This document shows, piece by piece, positions 1-10,518 of a stretch of DNA of 32,969 nt (the first letter of the stretch is position 1; each line of letters begins with the position of its first letter). This DNA is from Rhodospirillaceae bacterium (GTDB lineage: Bacteria > Pseudomonadota > Alphaproteobacteria > Rhodospirillales > Magnetospirillaceae), in contig JAITNJ010000043.1 of assembly GCA_031290545.1 (NCBI GenBank), forward strand, positions 1 through 32,969. The letters run 5' to 3'. The notes under the pieces were generated by a model. That model had not been told where the DNA came from, did not search any database, and saw only the letters and a list, made by a program, of their open reading frames with translations. Made by a program: the position numbers and the translations under genes.

Positions 1-1
1 T

Positions 2-967
2 TGGATCTATACTAGAGGAGTTATTAACTTTCAAGAAATGACTACAATTGCTAAATCATTACGAAATAGATTAACTGAACAATATCAAATCTATCGTCCT
101 CAGACTGTACAAGTTCAAACATCATTAGATGGAACATGGAAGCGATTGTTACGTTTTAGCGATGGTAATGAAACCGAAACTGTATATATTCCTGAAAAAA
201 CTCGCGGTTCTCTTTGTATTTCTTCTCAAATTGGATGTACATTGACTTGTAAATTCTGCAACACTGGAACTCAACCATTAGTTCGTAATTTAACTGTATC
301 CGAAATTATAGGCCAATTAATGATAGCCCGAGATTTTCATAGAGATTGGCAAACATCCAACAATCGAATGATTTCAAATATTGTTCTAATGGGAACAGGC
401 GAGCCTTTATTCAATTATAATAATGTTGCAAAAGCAATAAAAATTATTATGAATGGTGATGGCATCTCTATATCAAAACGACGTATCACTTTATCAACAT
501 CTGGTGTAGTACCGATAATTCGTCGTTGTAGCGAAGAACTACATATCAATTTGGCAATCAGTTTAAATGCAGCAAACGATGAAATTCGCAATCAACTTAT
601 GCCAATTAATAAAAAATATCCACTGAATGAACTTATACAATCAATTCGAGACTATCAAACGAGTAATGCTAGAAGAGTCACTTTTGAATATATTATGTTA
701 AAAGGTATTAACGACACTATGAGTGACGCGCGTGCTTTAATCAAATTAGTTAGAGGAATTCCAGCAAAATTTAACTTGATTCCTTTTAATAAGTGGGCTG
801 GGTGTGACTATGAATGTTCAGATATGAAGAACATTAAACGTTTTTCAGATACTTTGTTAGACGCAGGCTATTATGCTCCAATTAGATATTCTCGAGGCGG
901 TGATATTTTTGCAGCTTGTGGTCAACTAAAAAGCAACAGGGCACATGACTCAAACTTACGTCTATAG
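2..967 (+). CDS. rlmN: 23S rRNA (adenine2503-C2)-methyltransferase RlmN, 5'-truncated by window edge
   Basis: Radical SAM motif CxxxCxxC in SQIGCTLTCKFCNTGTQ. The frame is open upstream of the listed ATG (WIYTRGVINFQEMTTIAKSLRNRL), matching the usual RlmN N-terminal region, so the gene starts outside the window. Confidence 0.95.
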   Translation, partial: WIYTRGVINFQEMTTIAKSLRNRLTEQYQIYRPQTVQVQTSLDGTWKRLLRFSDGNETETVYIPEKTRGSLCISSQIGCTLTCKFCNTGTQPLVRNLTVSEIIGQLMIARDFHRDWQTSNNRMISNIVLMGTGEPLFNYNNVAKAIKIIMNGDGISISKRRITLSTSGVVPIIRRCSEELHINLAISLNAANDEIRNQLMPINKKYPLNELIQSIRDYQTSNARRVTFEYIMLKGINDTMSDARALIKLVRGIPAKFNLIPFNKWAGCDYECSDMKNIKRFSDTLLDAGYYAPIRYSRGGDIFAACGQLKSNRAHDSNLRL

Positions 968-1062
968 ATAATGCAAGACCTAATTATTAAAGAAAACATC
1001 TACGTATATGTCTAAAATACTTTATAACAAAACAACATAGAAATTTTGTTATAAAATGAATC

Positions 1063-2501
1063 TTATAGTTTTAATTCACTTTGTTCTACGCAATTTGATC
1101 TAGAATTAGCCGATTTGTAAACTGATTTTTTAAGAAGTACATCAATACGCTTTCCAGATAATATTTCATCAATGGTAATAATTTTTAAAATAGGAATTTC
1201 TATATTATAAATTTCGTGATTGAAATTTCCTGCTTGTACTGCTTCTCTTTTCATATCCCTACTAGAATTAAAAAGAGTAATAAATATTCCAGCAACTGCT
1301 TTTTCTCGATCTATTACGTGTAAAAAATCACGTATCTGAGATATATTTACTTTTCCTGATTTTACTTGAAATAAAATATTTTCACACTCTTAATAAACCT
1401 TTCCATCAATACCATCATCAGCCCCTTTCTTTTCATTTATAATTGCATAATTGTTGGAATAAGTAAGAATTGCCCATTTCTCAAACTCTTTTCTAGTCCT
1501 ATCATCTTTTTTATTAGCAAGAGCAATAGCACACTATCAATATCTTTTGGAATACCAGATAAAACTATATTATCTATGATCTCCTTACCGTAGGTATCTT
1601 GTAATCTTTTAAGAATAAGGGCTATGCTTTGATATGTAATATCAATACCTATCCACTTACGTTTTAACTTCTGAGCTACTGATACTGTTGTTCCACAACC
1701 ACAATAAGCATCAAGAATTATATCTTCTTCATTACTAGATACTTTGATTATTCGTTCAAGTAAAGCTTCTGGTTTTTGAGTTGGGTAACCTAGACGCTCA
1801 GGAGTCATATTATTTAAGAAAGAAATTTTCCGCCAATCGAAACAATTACGACCTCTTTCATTTTGCCTTAAATAATACTTATCATTTACTTTCTTTAATT
1901 TACCTTGTTCGTCATACCAATAAGGCTCTCTTACAGCATCTGAATTAAAAACATAATTAGAGCCTTTTGAATACCAAAAAATAGTATCGTGTTTTTTTGA
2001 AAAATATTTTTTTGATGCGCCTCCAGAACCATAACACCACACAATTTCATTCAGAAATTTGCCATTGCCCTGCAAAATATGGTATCGCAAAGAATTTTAA
2101 GATAATGACTAGAAGTAGTATCACAATGTAAATAAAAACTGCCAGTATGTTTCAAGATACGCTGAATTTCTACAATTCTTCGTGTCATATATACTAAATA
2201 CGCGAACATGCCACATCTAGACAAGACGTTACATAGTCCATTTATCAAATCTATAGTTTTAATATTGTATATATCTGTTCTTTCTAAGATCTCTTGCATT
2301 CCTTGTTCTGCAGAATTATCCCAACACCAAGTATCGATAAAAGCTTGAGACTGAGCAATATCATCTTTATCGATGTTATTATAAATCTGATTATAATTTC
2401 GTTTAGAATTAAAAGGAGGATCGATATAACACAAATCGATTTGGTATGCTTTTCCGCATAACTTCTAAATTATCTCCGTAAAATAGCTGAGACTTATTCA
2501 T
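1063..2501 (-). pseudogene. Site-specific DNA methyltransferase (beta-class N4/N6 type) with C-terminal restriction-endonuclease-like domain, degraded
   Basis: Fragments in successive frames: MNKSQLFYGDNLEVMRKSIPN (from ATG at 2501); CYIDPPFNSKRNYNQIYNN (DPPF motif); [11 protein letters not shown]...[14 protein letters not shown]...[14 protein letters not shown] (motif I after motif IV); [36 protein letters not shown] then ILFQVKSGKVN...DFLHVIDREKAVAGIFITLF...MKREAVQAGNF. Disruptions near 2435-2445, about 2052 and about 1532, plus an in-frame TAA at 1390-1392. Confidence 0.9.
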
Positions 2502-2581
2502 GGTTGGTATCAAAATATATATTTCTCTTTAAATTAAATGTTCCTGATTTTTTCTAAGAAAAATTTGTTAACTACATTTTC

Positions 2582-2831
2582 AAATTGAAATTTTTAAATC
2601 ACATTAAAAATGTTATGCATGACAATATAACCGTAAATATTATTAATTTCAAAAAGTGTGCTCTTACATGTTAAGAAAGATGATATTTTGGCATGATTAT
2701 AATCATAAATAATCTCTTGATAGTTAATTTGATTTATTCGTAGATAAATAAAATATGTTGTATTATTTATGATTATTATGAATTTAACTATAAAGAAGTG
2801 CACTCTTCAACTGTATAACATTTTTCAATTT
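2582..2831. repeat. Set of nested inverted repeats in the spacer upstream of argG
   Basis: Perfect pairs: AAATTGAAA 2582-2590 / TTTCAATTT 2823-2831; AAAAATGTTAT 2606-2616 / ATAACATTTTT 2815-2825; AATCATAAATAAT 2701-2713 / ATTATTTATGATT 2762-2774; palindrome ATGATTATAATCAT 2693-2706. Confidence 0.7.
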
Positions 2832-2863
2832 TAAAATTTTCTCATATTTACAGGATCATATCC

Positions 2864-4078
2864 ATGAAGGATAAAATCAAGAAAATCGTTCTAGCTTATT
2901 CTGGTGGGTTAGATACATCAATAATTCTTCGCTGGTTACAAGATCAATACAAGTGTGAAGTAGTAACTTTTACTGCTGATCTTGGTCAGTGCGAAGAATT
3001 GGAGCCTGCACATAAAAAAGCACTATTGATGGGTATTAAACCAGAAAATATCTATATAGAAAATCTGCGTGAAGAATTCGTTAGTGATTTTGTATTTCCC
3101 ATGTTTCGTGCCAATGCTTTATATGAAGGTGTATATCTACTAGGGACATCTATTGCCAGACCGTTAATTGCAAAACGTCAGATCGAGATAGTAAACAAAA
3201 CAGGTGCTGATGCAGTTGCACATGGCGCAACTGGTAAGGGAAACGATCAAGTTCGTTTCGAACTTGGTTATTACGCTTTAAAGCCAGATATCAAAGTAAT
3301 CGCGCCATGGCGTTTGTGGGATTTAAATTCACGATCATCTCTATTAGATTATGCTAAGAAACAACAAATTCCAATCTCTACTGACAATCTAAATGAATCA
3401 CCTTATTCTACTGATGCCAATCTTTTGCACATATCTTACGAAGGAAAGATTCTCGAAGATCCTTGGGTTGAACCATCTGAAAATATGTTTACTCGCTCTG
3501 TTAGCCCTGAAAAAGCCCCAGACAAAGCAACTTATATTGAGATAGAATTTGAATATGGAAATGCCGTTGCAATCAATGATGAAAGATTATCTCCAGCAAT
3601 CTTATTAACTAGGCTAAATTATCTCGGTGGTACCAACGGTATTGGACGTCTTGATATAGTAGAAAATCGTTTTGTCGGTATGAAAAGTCGTGGTGTTTAT
3701 GAAACACCAGGTGGATCAATTTTAATCGTTGCTCATCGAGCAATAGAAAGTTTAACACTAGATCGTGGTGAAGCTCATCTTAAAGATGAATTGATGCCTC
3801 GATATGCTGAATTGATTTATAATGGCTTTTGGTGGAGTTCAGAACGAAAAGCAATTCAAACTATGATTGACGAGATTAGTCAAAATGTTTCTGGAACTGT
3901 TCGTCTCAAGCTCTACAAGGGTAACGTTACGGTAGTTGGACGCAAATCCCTCAAATCGTTATATCAACATGATTATGTGACATTCGAAGAAGATTCGGTC
4001 TACAATCAACATGATGCAGAAGGTTTTATTAAATTAAATGCCCTACGAATGCGTTTAGCCAAAATAGTTCGCAGTTAA
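2864..4078 (+). CDS. argG: Argininosuccinate synthase
   Basis: 404 aa; N-terminal [20 protein letters not shown] and [15 protein letters not shown] motifs. Confidence 0.97.
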   Translation: MKDKIKKIVLAYSGGLDTSIILRWLQDQYKCEVVTFTADLGQCEELEPAHKKALLMGIKPENIYIENLREEFVSDFVFPMFRANALYEGVYLLGTSIARPLIAKRQIEIVNKTGADAVAHGATGKGNDQVRFELGYYALKPDIKVIAPWRLWDLNSRSSLLDYAKKQQIPISTDNLNESPYSTDANLLHISYEGKILEDPWVEPSENMFTRSVSPEKAPDKATYIEIEFEYGNAVAINDERLSPAILLTRLNYLGGTNGIGRLDIVENRFVGMKSRGVYETPGGSILIVAHRAIESLTLDRGEAHLKDELMPRYAELIYNGFWWSSERKAIQTMIDEISQNVSGTVRLKLYKGNVTVVGRKSLKSLYQHDYVTFEEDSVYNQHDAEGFIKLNALRMRLAKIVRS

Positions 4079-4133
4079 CATTATGCTAGAAAATTTATAT
4101 ATTCAAAAGTAATCTCTTAGATGCAATGGCATG

Positions 4134-4160
4134 TACTTCTATGTGCCTAGTATAGAAGTA
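4134..4160. terminator. Possible bidirectional terminator between convergent argG and folD
   Basis: TACTTCTAT (4134-4142), 9-nt loop, ATAGAAGTA (4152-4160), 9-bp perfect stem between convergent genes; weak T tract. Confidence 0.45.
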
Positions 4161-4167
4161 ATATTTA

Positions 4168-5061
4168 TTATATCACTTCTTTGAATGGTAAATCATGTAT
4201 GCGACAACACGCTTCTAAAACATTTCTAAGTAGAATAGCTATTGTTATTGGACCAATACCACCTGGTACTGGTGTGATAGCACCGGCCACTGATAAAGCT
4301 TCATTAAAAGCAACGTCACCAACTATATAACTCTTTCCAGTATCTGATAGTATACGATTAATACCAACATCAAGAACCAAAGCTCCAGGTTTAATCCAAT
4401 CACCCTTGATTAATTTAGGCTGTCCAACTGCAGCTATCAAAATATCTGCTTTACGACATACATCTGGCAAATTTCTCGTATGCGAGTGCGCAATGATTAC
4501 AGTAGCTGATTCACGCAACAACAATTGTGCCATAGGTTTACCAACAATGTTTGAACGTCCAAGCACAATCGATATTTTACCAGAAAGATCCACCAATTCA
4601 CTTTTAGCTAATAACAAACACCCAAGTGGCGTACATGGAACAATTGCAGTACCACTACCAGAAGTTAAACGTCCAACGTTTAGTGGATGAAATCCATCAA
4701 CATCTTTATCTGGATCAATAGCTTCAATGACCTTTTGTGCATCAATTTGTTTTGGTAATGGCAATTGAACCAAAATTCCATGCACTCTAGGGTCTACATT
4801 CAATTGTTTAATTAAACTTAATAATTCTTTCTCGTCAGCATTAACCTGTAAATAATACTCGAAAGAAATAATACCTACTTCAGTTGCGCGCTTGTTTTTA
4901 TTCTTTACATAAATATGACTTGCTGAATTATCACCAACCAATATTACAGCAAGGCCAGGAATCGGACCTCCACCAGCTTTTAAATCAACAATTTGATTAG
5001 TAATGATATTTCGAATATAACTAGCAAAAATATTACCATCGATAATCTTAGCTTGATTCAT
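4168..5061 (-). CDS. folD: Bifunctional methylenetetrahydrofolate dehydrogenase / methenyltetrahydrofolate cyclohydrolase
   Basis: 297 aa; [42 protein letters not shown] and [12 protein letters not shown] motifs. Confidence 0.97.
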   Translation of the reverse strand: MNQAKIIDGNIFASYIRNIITNQIVDLKAGGGPIPGLAVILVGDNSASHIYVKNKNKRATEVGIISFEYYLQVNADEKELLSLIKQLNVDPRVHGILVQLPLPKQIDAQKVIEAIDPDKDVDGFHPLNVGRLTSGSGTAIVPCTPLGCLLLAKSELVDLSGKISIVLGRSNIVGKPMAQLLLRESATVIIAHSHTRNLPDVCRKADILIAAVGQPKLIKGDWIKPGALVLDVGINRILSDTGKSYIVGDVAFNEALSVAGAITPVPGGIGPITIAILLRNVLEACCRIHDLPFKEVI

Positions 5062-5374
5062 GTTTTTTCACATAATTTTTCAATATGAGTTTAATATTTT
5101 CTACATCTCCTTCTATAAATAGAATCTTTCGTCGAGATGTTACGCCAGATACTATTCGAATAGATCTTTTGGCAATTTTCCAACTTTTAGATAATAAATT
5201 AATCATGGCCTTGTTAGCTTTACCATCTTCTGGAACAGTAGTTACTGAAATCTTTAGTAAGTTATCATTCACACTTTCAGTAAAACTCTCTATGCAATTA
5301 CAAGATGCTTTAGGCGTTAACTTGACAGTCAAATGAACTCCATCAGTAACAACTGGATTTAGAAAAGAAGCCAT
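5048..5374 (-). CDS. DUF167 / YggU family protein
   Basis: 108 aa; [10 protein letters not shown]...[19 protein letters not shown]...[10 protein letters not shown] pattern of DUF167; overlaps the folD start by 14 bp. Confidence 0.85.
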   Translation of the reverse strand: MASFLNPVVTDGVHLTVKLTPKASCNCIESFTESVNDNLLKISVTTVPEDGKANKAMINLLSKSWKIAKRSIRIVSGVTSRRKILFIEGDVENIKLILKNYVKKHESS

Positions 5375-5386
5375 TCTTTTCTATAA

Positions 5387-5686
5387 TTAAAAGATAATAT
5401 TAGTGATCATAGGCAGACACCTCTGGACTATCCAAAGAATAAGTAATAAGAAAATCGATGAAAAATCAACATTACCACTATTAGATACAATACGACGTAT
5501 CGGTCGCAACATTGGTTCAACAATTCTATAAAGAATTTCCATGATCATAGAAACGACACGATTGTGCACGTTAATGATATTAAAAAAACTTAACCAATTT
5601 AAAATAATAAATGCTAATACAGATGTCTTTAGAAATTCTATAATAGAATCAATTATTGTTACAAATAGCATCATAAAATCTTGCAT
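5387..5686 (-). CDS. YggT family integral membrane protein
   Basis: 99 aa; hydrophobic, with NRVVSMIMEILYRIVEPMLRPIRRIV typical of YggT; directly upstream of the DUF167 gene. Confidence 0.85.
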   Translation of the reverse strand: MQDFMMLFVTIIDSIIEFLKTSVLAFIILNWLSFFNIINVHNRVVSMIMEILYRIVEPMLRPIRRIVSNSGNVDFSSIFLLLILWIVQRCLPMITNIIF

Positions 5687-5792
5687 ATATAAAATCTTTT
5701 GGGAAATTTAACAAAACTCATTATAATCACAGTTATATTTTTTCTACAAGCACTAGTAAAACATAGTTTTTTCTTATTTGTAATTTCACATT

Positions 5793-5868
5793 GGGGTCGT
5801 AGCTCAGTTGGAAGAGCAACGCGTTCGCAATGCGTAGGTCGGGAGTTCGATTCTCCCCGACTCCACCA
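5793..5868 (+). tRNA. tRNA-Ala (anticodon CGC)
   Basis: 76-nt cloverleaf with encoded CCA; anticodon loop TTCGCAA (anticodon 5826-5828); acceptor GGGGTCG/CGACTCC carries the G3:U70 alanine identity pair. Confidence 0.93.
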
Positions 5869-6134
5869 AATTTTAATAAATTCAATTATTGAATTAGCTA
5901 TCTGATAAAATAATGATATATCATTACAGTCTTGTATTAAAGATCTTACATATTGTTATTAATATTGGAACAGTTCATCAGTTGTTAAAATAAATACTAA
6001 TATTAATAATTATTGAATTAACCTGTTTATTAATTAAAAGCTACCATCATAAAATATGTCTAATGCAAAAGGCTTATTTTATTGTTGTAATTGTCATTAG
6101 ATAAATTAACTGCATATACTTAGGAATTTTCTAA

Positions 6135-7160
6135 ATGAATTTGGTTGATATTGCATCAAATATAAAAGCAACATTGGTTAACGTAGCAAATAAAGAAAAT
6201 ATTGACATCATTGGTGTTGCTGGTATCGAAGATGCAAATTCAAATCAAATTACTTTTATTGCAAATAAAAAATATACACCAATGGCCAATGTAACGAATG
6301 CCGGTGCAATTATAGTTTCGCCTGACTTTCCTCAAATTACCATACCAACATTGCGAACAAAAAATCCATATTTTGCATTTGCGCTAGCTGTTGAATTATT
6401 TTATCAATCCCCACAGTATGAATCTGGTATTCACACAACTGCTATCATTCATCCTTCTGCAAAAATAGGTAACAACGCTCATATCGGAGCATATGTAGTA
6501 ATAGACGCTGATGTTAAAATCGGTAACAACGCTATTTTACTATCACATGTAGTAATTTATCGAGGAGTTCATATTGGAAATGATTTTTTTGCTCACAGTC
6601 ACGCGATCGTTCGTGAATATTGTAGCCTTGGAAATCATGTAACTTTACAAAATAGTGCTATAATTGGATCCGACGGTTTTGGTTTTGCTAAGAATGATAA
6701 TGGACAATGGCATAAGATCGTTCAATCAGGAATTACAGTTATCAAAGATAACGTTGAAGTTCAAGCCAACGCTTGTGTTGATCGTTCGACAATTGGTCAG
6801 ACATATATAGGTTGTGGAGTAAAGATCGATAATCTTGTTCAAATTGGACATGGCAGTAAAATTGGTGAAAACGACATGCTATGTGCACAAGTTGGTATAT
6901 CTGGCTCAACTGCGATTGGAGCTAATGTTATTCTTGCTGGTCAAGTTGGTATTGCCGGTCATTGCAAGATTGGTGACGATGTTATAGTAACTGCAAAAAG
7001 TGGAGTTTCAGGAGATATTAAATCAAGAAAAATAGTCAGTGGAATCCCAGCTATAGATAATAAATTGTGGTTACGCATATCAGCGGCATATAAGTGCCTT
7101 CCAGAAATGATTAAAATCATCAGAAAACTTACTAAAACTTTATCTATTGATAATCATTAA
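6135..7160 (+). CDS. lpxD: UDP-3-O-acylglucosamine N-acyltransferase
   Basis: 341 aa; left-handed beta-helix hexapeptide repeats (IHPSAKIGNNAHIGAYVVI, IGSDGFGFA, QIGHGSKIGEN) and C-terminal SGIPAIDNKLWLR. Confidence 0.95.
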   Translation: MNLVDIASNIKATLVNVANKENIDIIGVAGIEDANSNQITFIANKKYTPMANVTNAGAIIVSPDFPQITIPTLRTKNPYFAFALAVELFYQSPQYESGIHTTAIIHPSAKIGNNAHIGAYVVIDADVKIGNNAILLSHVVIYRGVHIGNDFFAHSHAIVREYCSLGNHVTLQNSAIIGSDGFGFAKNDNGQWHKIVQSGITVIKDNVEVQANACVDRSTIGQTYIGCGVKIDNLVQIGHGSKIGENDMLCAQVGISGSTAIGANVILAGQVGIAGHCKIGDDVIVTAKSGVSGDIKSRKIVSGIPAIDNKLWLRISAAYKCLPEMIKIIRKLTKTLSIDNH

Positions 7161-7275
7161 TCTTGATTCGTTTAAAAATGAAGTTTTATTCACTAGATTA
7201 AAATCTTTATTTATCAATAATATTCACTTTAATAAAAAATCTCACATGAGAACTTATAAAGTTGCATTAGCATTA

Positions 7276-7352
7276 TGGTAGCGGAGGAGGGATTTGAACC
7301 CCCGACAAACGGATTATGATTCCGGCGCTCTAACCAACTGAGCTACTCCGCC
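7276..7352 (-). tRNA. tRNA-Met, elongator (anticodon CAT)
   Basis: 77-nt cloverleaf with encoded CCA on the minus strand: GGCGGAGTAGCTCAGTTGGTTAGAGCGCCGGAATCATAATCCGTTTGTCGGGGGTTCAAATCCCTCCTCCGCTACCA. A CAT anticodon could also be Ile2; the overall sequence looks like elongator Met. Confidence 0.88.
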
Positions 7353-7408
7353 ACACTATTATATTTAATCGTTTGAAAGTAACATTTTATATATTTATTA
7401 TATTAAAA

Positions 7409-8482
7409 TCAATTATTGACTGCTTGTTTAATCCAACCACCACCAAGAACAAGTTCTCCATCATAAAATACACAAGCTTGACCAGGAGTAACGCCTTCTT
7501 TTGGCCGATCAAAAATAACATTAAAAATACCATTATCATCTTGATGCAACGTTGCAGGAATCGGTTCGCTTGCAGAACGAATCTTTACTTGCACTCGATT
7601 AATTCCTGACGTTTCTTCAACCAACCAATTTACTCCTGACAGGGTAACTCCAGCTCTAATCAATATCTCTTTTGGACCAACAATAACTCTATGCATAATA
7701 GCATCTATTTGAATTACATATAGTGGTTCACCACCGCCTAAACCAAGACCTTTACGCTGACCGACTGTATAATGAATTATACCATTATGACATCCCAAAA
7801 TGCGACCGTCAACATGAACAATATTACCACTTTTAATAGAGTTTGGACGCAACAACTCGATCAAACTAGCATAATTACCATCTGGAACAAAGCATATATC
7901 TTGACTATCTGGTTTAGTAGCAACAGGTAATTTATATTGTTTAGCAATTTTACGAGTTTCATTTTTACTTTTTATATCACCTAATGGAAAGCGTAAGAAA
8001 TTCAATTTTTCACGTATTGTAGTAAATAAAAAATAACTCTGATCACGTTCATGATCAACGCCACGTAGCATACGTGTAACACCTTCTACCTTTTCACAAC
8101 GAACATAATGACCAGTGGCTAATGCTTCTGCATCAAGATCATGTGCAATACCGAAAAGATCCCGAAATTTTACTGTCTGATTACAAAGAATACATGGGAT
8201 AGGTGTTTCTCCAGCAAGATAAGAATCAATAAACTGCTCGATCACATCTTGACGAAAAGTGTTTTCATAATCGATAACATAATGTGGAATTTTTAAATGA
8301 TCAGCAACTCGACGCGCATCATATATATCCTTGCTAGAACAACAACGTCCTATAACTTGATCATTTTTGTAAAGCTGTAAAGTAATACCAACAACATCCC
8401 ATCCATCATTCTTAAGTAAAGCTGCTGTAACCGAAGAATCAACACCACCAGACATAGCAACAACAATTCGTCGGCCCATCAA
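7409..8482 (-). CDS. mnmA: tRNA-specific 2-thiouridylase
   Basis: 357 aa; VAMSGGVDSSV PP-loop, PCILCNQTVKF, ATGHYVR, DSQDICFVPDGNY, HYTVGQRKGLGLGGGEPLYV. Confidence 0.97.
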   Translation of the reverse strand: MMGRRIVVAMSGGVDSSVTAALLKNDGWDVVGITLQLYKNDQVIGRCCSSKDIYDARRVADHLKIPHYVIDYENTFRQDVIEQFIDSYLAGETPIPCILCNQTVKFRDLFGIAHDLDAEALATGHYVRCEKVEGVTRMLRGVDHERDQSYFLFTTIREKLNFLRFPLGDIKSKNETRKIAKQYKLPVATKPDSQDICFVPDGNYASLIELLRPNSIKSGNIVHVDGRILGCHNGIIHYTVGQRKGLGLGGGEPLYVIQIDAIMHRVIVGPKEILIRAGVTLSGVNWLVEETSGINRVQVKIRSASEPIPATLHQDDNGIFNVIFDRPKEGVTPGQACVFYDGELVLGGGWIKQAVNN

Positions 8483-8679
8483 CTAAACTCCAAATACTAT
8501 ATCAAAATTAATACCAAGATGTTTTCAACTACATCTATAAATTATTCCTACCTACATAATAAATTAATCTAAACAGATCTTCCAAACAACAACTGCACTA
8601 ACAGATGTTATTTAATGACTATATTTATAGCCAATCACTAATATTTTATTTTTGTTATCAAGAATTTTCAATATTCAAA

Positions 8680-10518
8680 TTAATCAAAGCGTTTATGTAT
8701 ACCTCGATTTATTCGTCTTATAGCAAAGATCTTTGTTTTATCCTCAAGTGTCGCTACTGTTGTTTGTAGAATTTCTATAACACCGTCACGAATTGCAGAT
8801 TCTACTGACTCTAAAGCATTGTGAATTTGACTTTTTTCATCTATAGAAAGTAAATCGCCATCAGCTACTAAAGCAGCGCGTACTGCTAACAACGAACGAA
8901 TAGCTTCTACTTTTGCTTCAGCAAATAAACGTACTTTAATATCTTCGCGTGCATGCTCTAGCGAATCGCGTAGCATTCGTGTCATTTCATCTTCAGTTAG
9001 ACCATATGACGGTTTCACAGAGACTTCTTGCTCAATACCGGTAATTTTCTCTTTAGCACTCACTGTCAATAAGCCATCTGCGTCAACAACAAAAGTCACA
9101 CAAATACGCGCTCTTCCTGCTACCATTTGAGGAATTCCTGATAATACAAAACTAGCCAAAGATCTGCATTGTTCAACCATTTCGCGTTCACCCTGAACAA
9201 CATGTATTAACATTGAATCTTGATTATTCTGATAAGTAGTAAATTCTTGTGCCATTGCAACAGGAATAGGAGTATTGCGTGGAATCACTCTTTCAACGAT
9301 ACCTCCCATAGTTTCAATTCCTAGGCTTAGAGGTGTAACATCTAAAAGTAACGTGCTTGATCCAGCTGTTAGCGCATATGCCTGCATAGCGGCACCAACA
9401 GCAACCACCTCATCTGGATTTATATCTACCAAGGGATTACATTCAAAAAATTCAGAAACACGACGACGTATCAATGGAACACGGGTACAACCGCCAACCA
9501 ACACAACTCCTTTAATTTCTTTAACAGAGATTCCAGCATCAATTATCACACCACGACAAATAGAAATAGTGCGTTCAACAATATTGGTAATTAATGATTC
9601 AAATGTTTTAAGATCAAGATAATGACGGCTAGATTTATCATTAATTTTTATTACCCAATCACCACAAGAATTAATAGATAAACATTCCTTAGCCATTCGT
9701 CCTATTGATAAAACCTGTTTAGCTTCAGTAGATGTAATTGTTTCATTTCCAAATAACTTAGTTCGTTCTGATAAAAAAACCTCAGCAATAGAATGATCTA
9801 AATCATCTCCACCTAATGCTACATCACCACCAGTAGCTCGTACTTGAAAAACACCCCTTTCCATATGTAATAACGAAATATCGAAAGTTCCTCCTCCAAA
9901 ATCGTAAATCGCATAAAGACCCTCAACATGATTATCAAGACCATAAGCAAGTGCAGCTGCTGTCGGTTCATTAATTAGACGCAACACTTTTATTCCGGCA
10001 AGCTTAGCTGCATCTTTAGTTGCATTACGTGCTGCGTCATCAAAATATGCTGGAACAGTTATGACAGCACTTTTTACAGAACCTAGCGCATTCTCAGCTC
10101 TTGCTTTAATCGCTAGCAAAATATCTGCTGACACCTCAACAGGAGTCAGCGTTTTTCCAGACACTTTCAGACGAACCATACCGCCATCTGCAGCAATACC
10201 CAATTCAAATGGTAATGTTCCAACAAGAGACTTAATGTCAGATATACCACGTCCCATAAGACGTTTTATCGAACTAACTACTATTTGTGGATTACTTAGA
10301 AGTTCATGACGTGCTTCATTTCCAACGACTATAGAACCATCATCACCATAAGCAACTACTGACGGAATTAATCCAGATCCCTGTTCATCACGAAGCACCA
10401 AACTTTGACCATTCTTTACAACAGCAACAACTGAATTGGTAGTGCCGAGATCAATACCAATAGCAACATCATTTTTATTAGACCGTGATGTTGGTTCATT
10501 GATCTGCAATAACATCAA
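8680..10518 (-). CDS. hscA: Fe-S assembly Hsp70 chaperone HscA
   Basis: 612 aa; IGIDLGTTNSVVAVV, DFGGGTFDISLL, VLVGGCTRVPLIRRRV; position next to hscB and divergence from DnaK support HscA. Confidence 0.93.
   Translation of the reverse strand: MMLLQINEPTSRSNKNDVAIGIDLGTTNSVVAVVKNGQSLVLRDEQGSGLIPSVVAYGDDGSIVVGNEARHELLSNPQIVVSSIKRLMGRGISDIKSLVGTLPFELGIAADGGMVRLKVSGKTLTPVEVSADILLAIKARAENALGSVKSAVITVPAYFDDAARNATKDAAKLAGIKVLRLINEPTAAALAYGLDNHVEGLYAIYDFGGGTFDISLLHMERGVFQVRATGGDVALGGDDLDHSIAEVFLSERTKLFGNETITSTEAKQVLSIGRMAKECLSINSCGDWVIKINDKSSRHYLDLKTFESLITNIVERTISICRGVIIDAGISVKEIKGVVLVGGCTRVPLIRRRVSEFFECNPLVDINPDEVVAVGAAMQAYALTAGSSTLLLDVTPLSLGIETMGGIVERVIPRNTPIPVAMAQEFTTYQNNQDSMLIHVVQGEREMVEQCRSLASFVLSGIPQMVAGRARICVTFVVDADGLLTVSAKEKITGIEQEVSVKPSYGLTEDEMTRMLRDSLEHAREDIKVRLFAEAKVEAIRSLLAVRAALVADGDLLSIDEKSQIHNALESVESAIRDGVIEILQTTVATLEDKTKIFAIRRINRGIHKRFD

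Noticed and set aside
2594-2803. 69-aa minus-strand ORF upstream of argG
   Set aside because: Low-complexity AT-rich translation over the inverted-repeat region with no recognisable motif.
5878-5894. Short palindrome AATTCAATTATTGAATT after tRNA-Ala
   Set aside because: Seven-bp AT-only stem with no T tract; expected often by chance at this composition.
5699-5905. 68-aa ORF on plus strand
   Set aside because: Overlaps tRNA-Ala; translated tRNA sequence (GRSSVGRATRSQ) is a common false ORF.
9275-9622. 115-aa plus-strand ORF inside hscA
   Set aside because: Antisense to a clear HscA coding region; no family features. The same applies to 4406-4690, 5085-5336, 7373-7609, 10061-10309, 11690-11932, 12182-12391, 13253-13495, 14042-14278, 15376-15600, 18088-18315, 18394-18738, 25254-25586, 26550-26753, 26867-27121 and 27580-27783.
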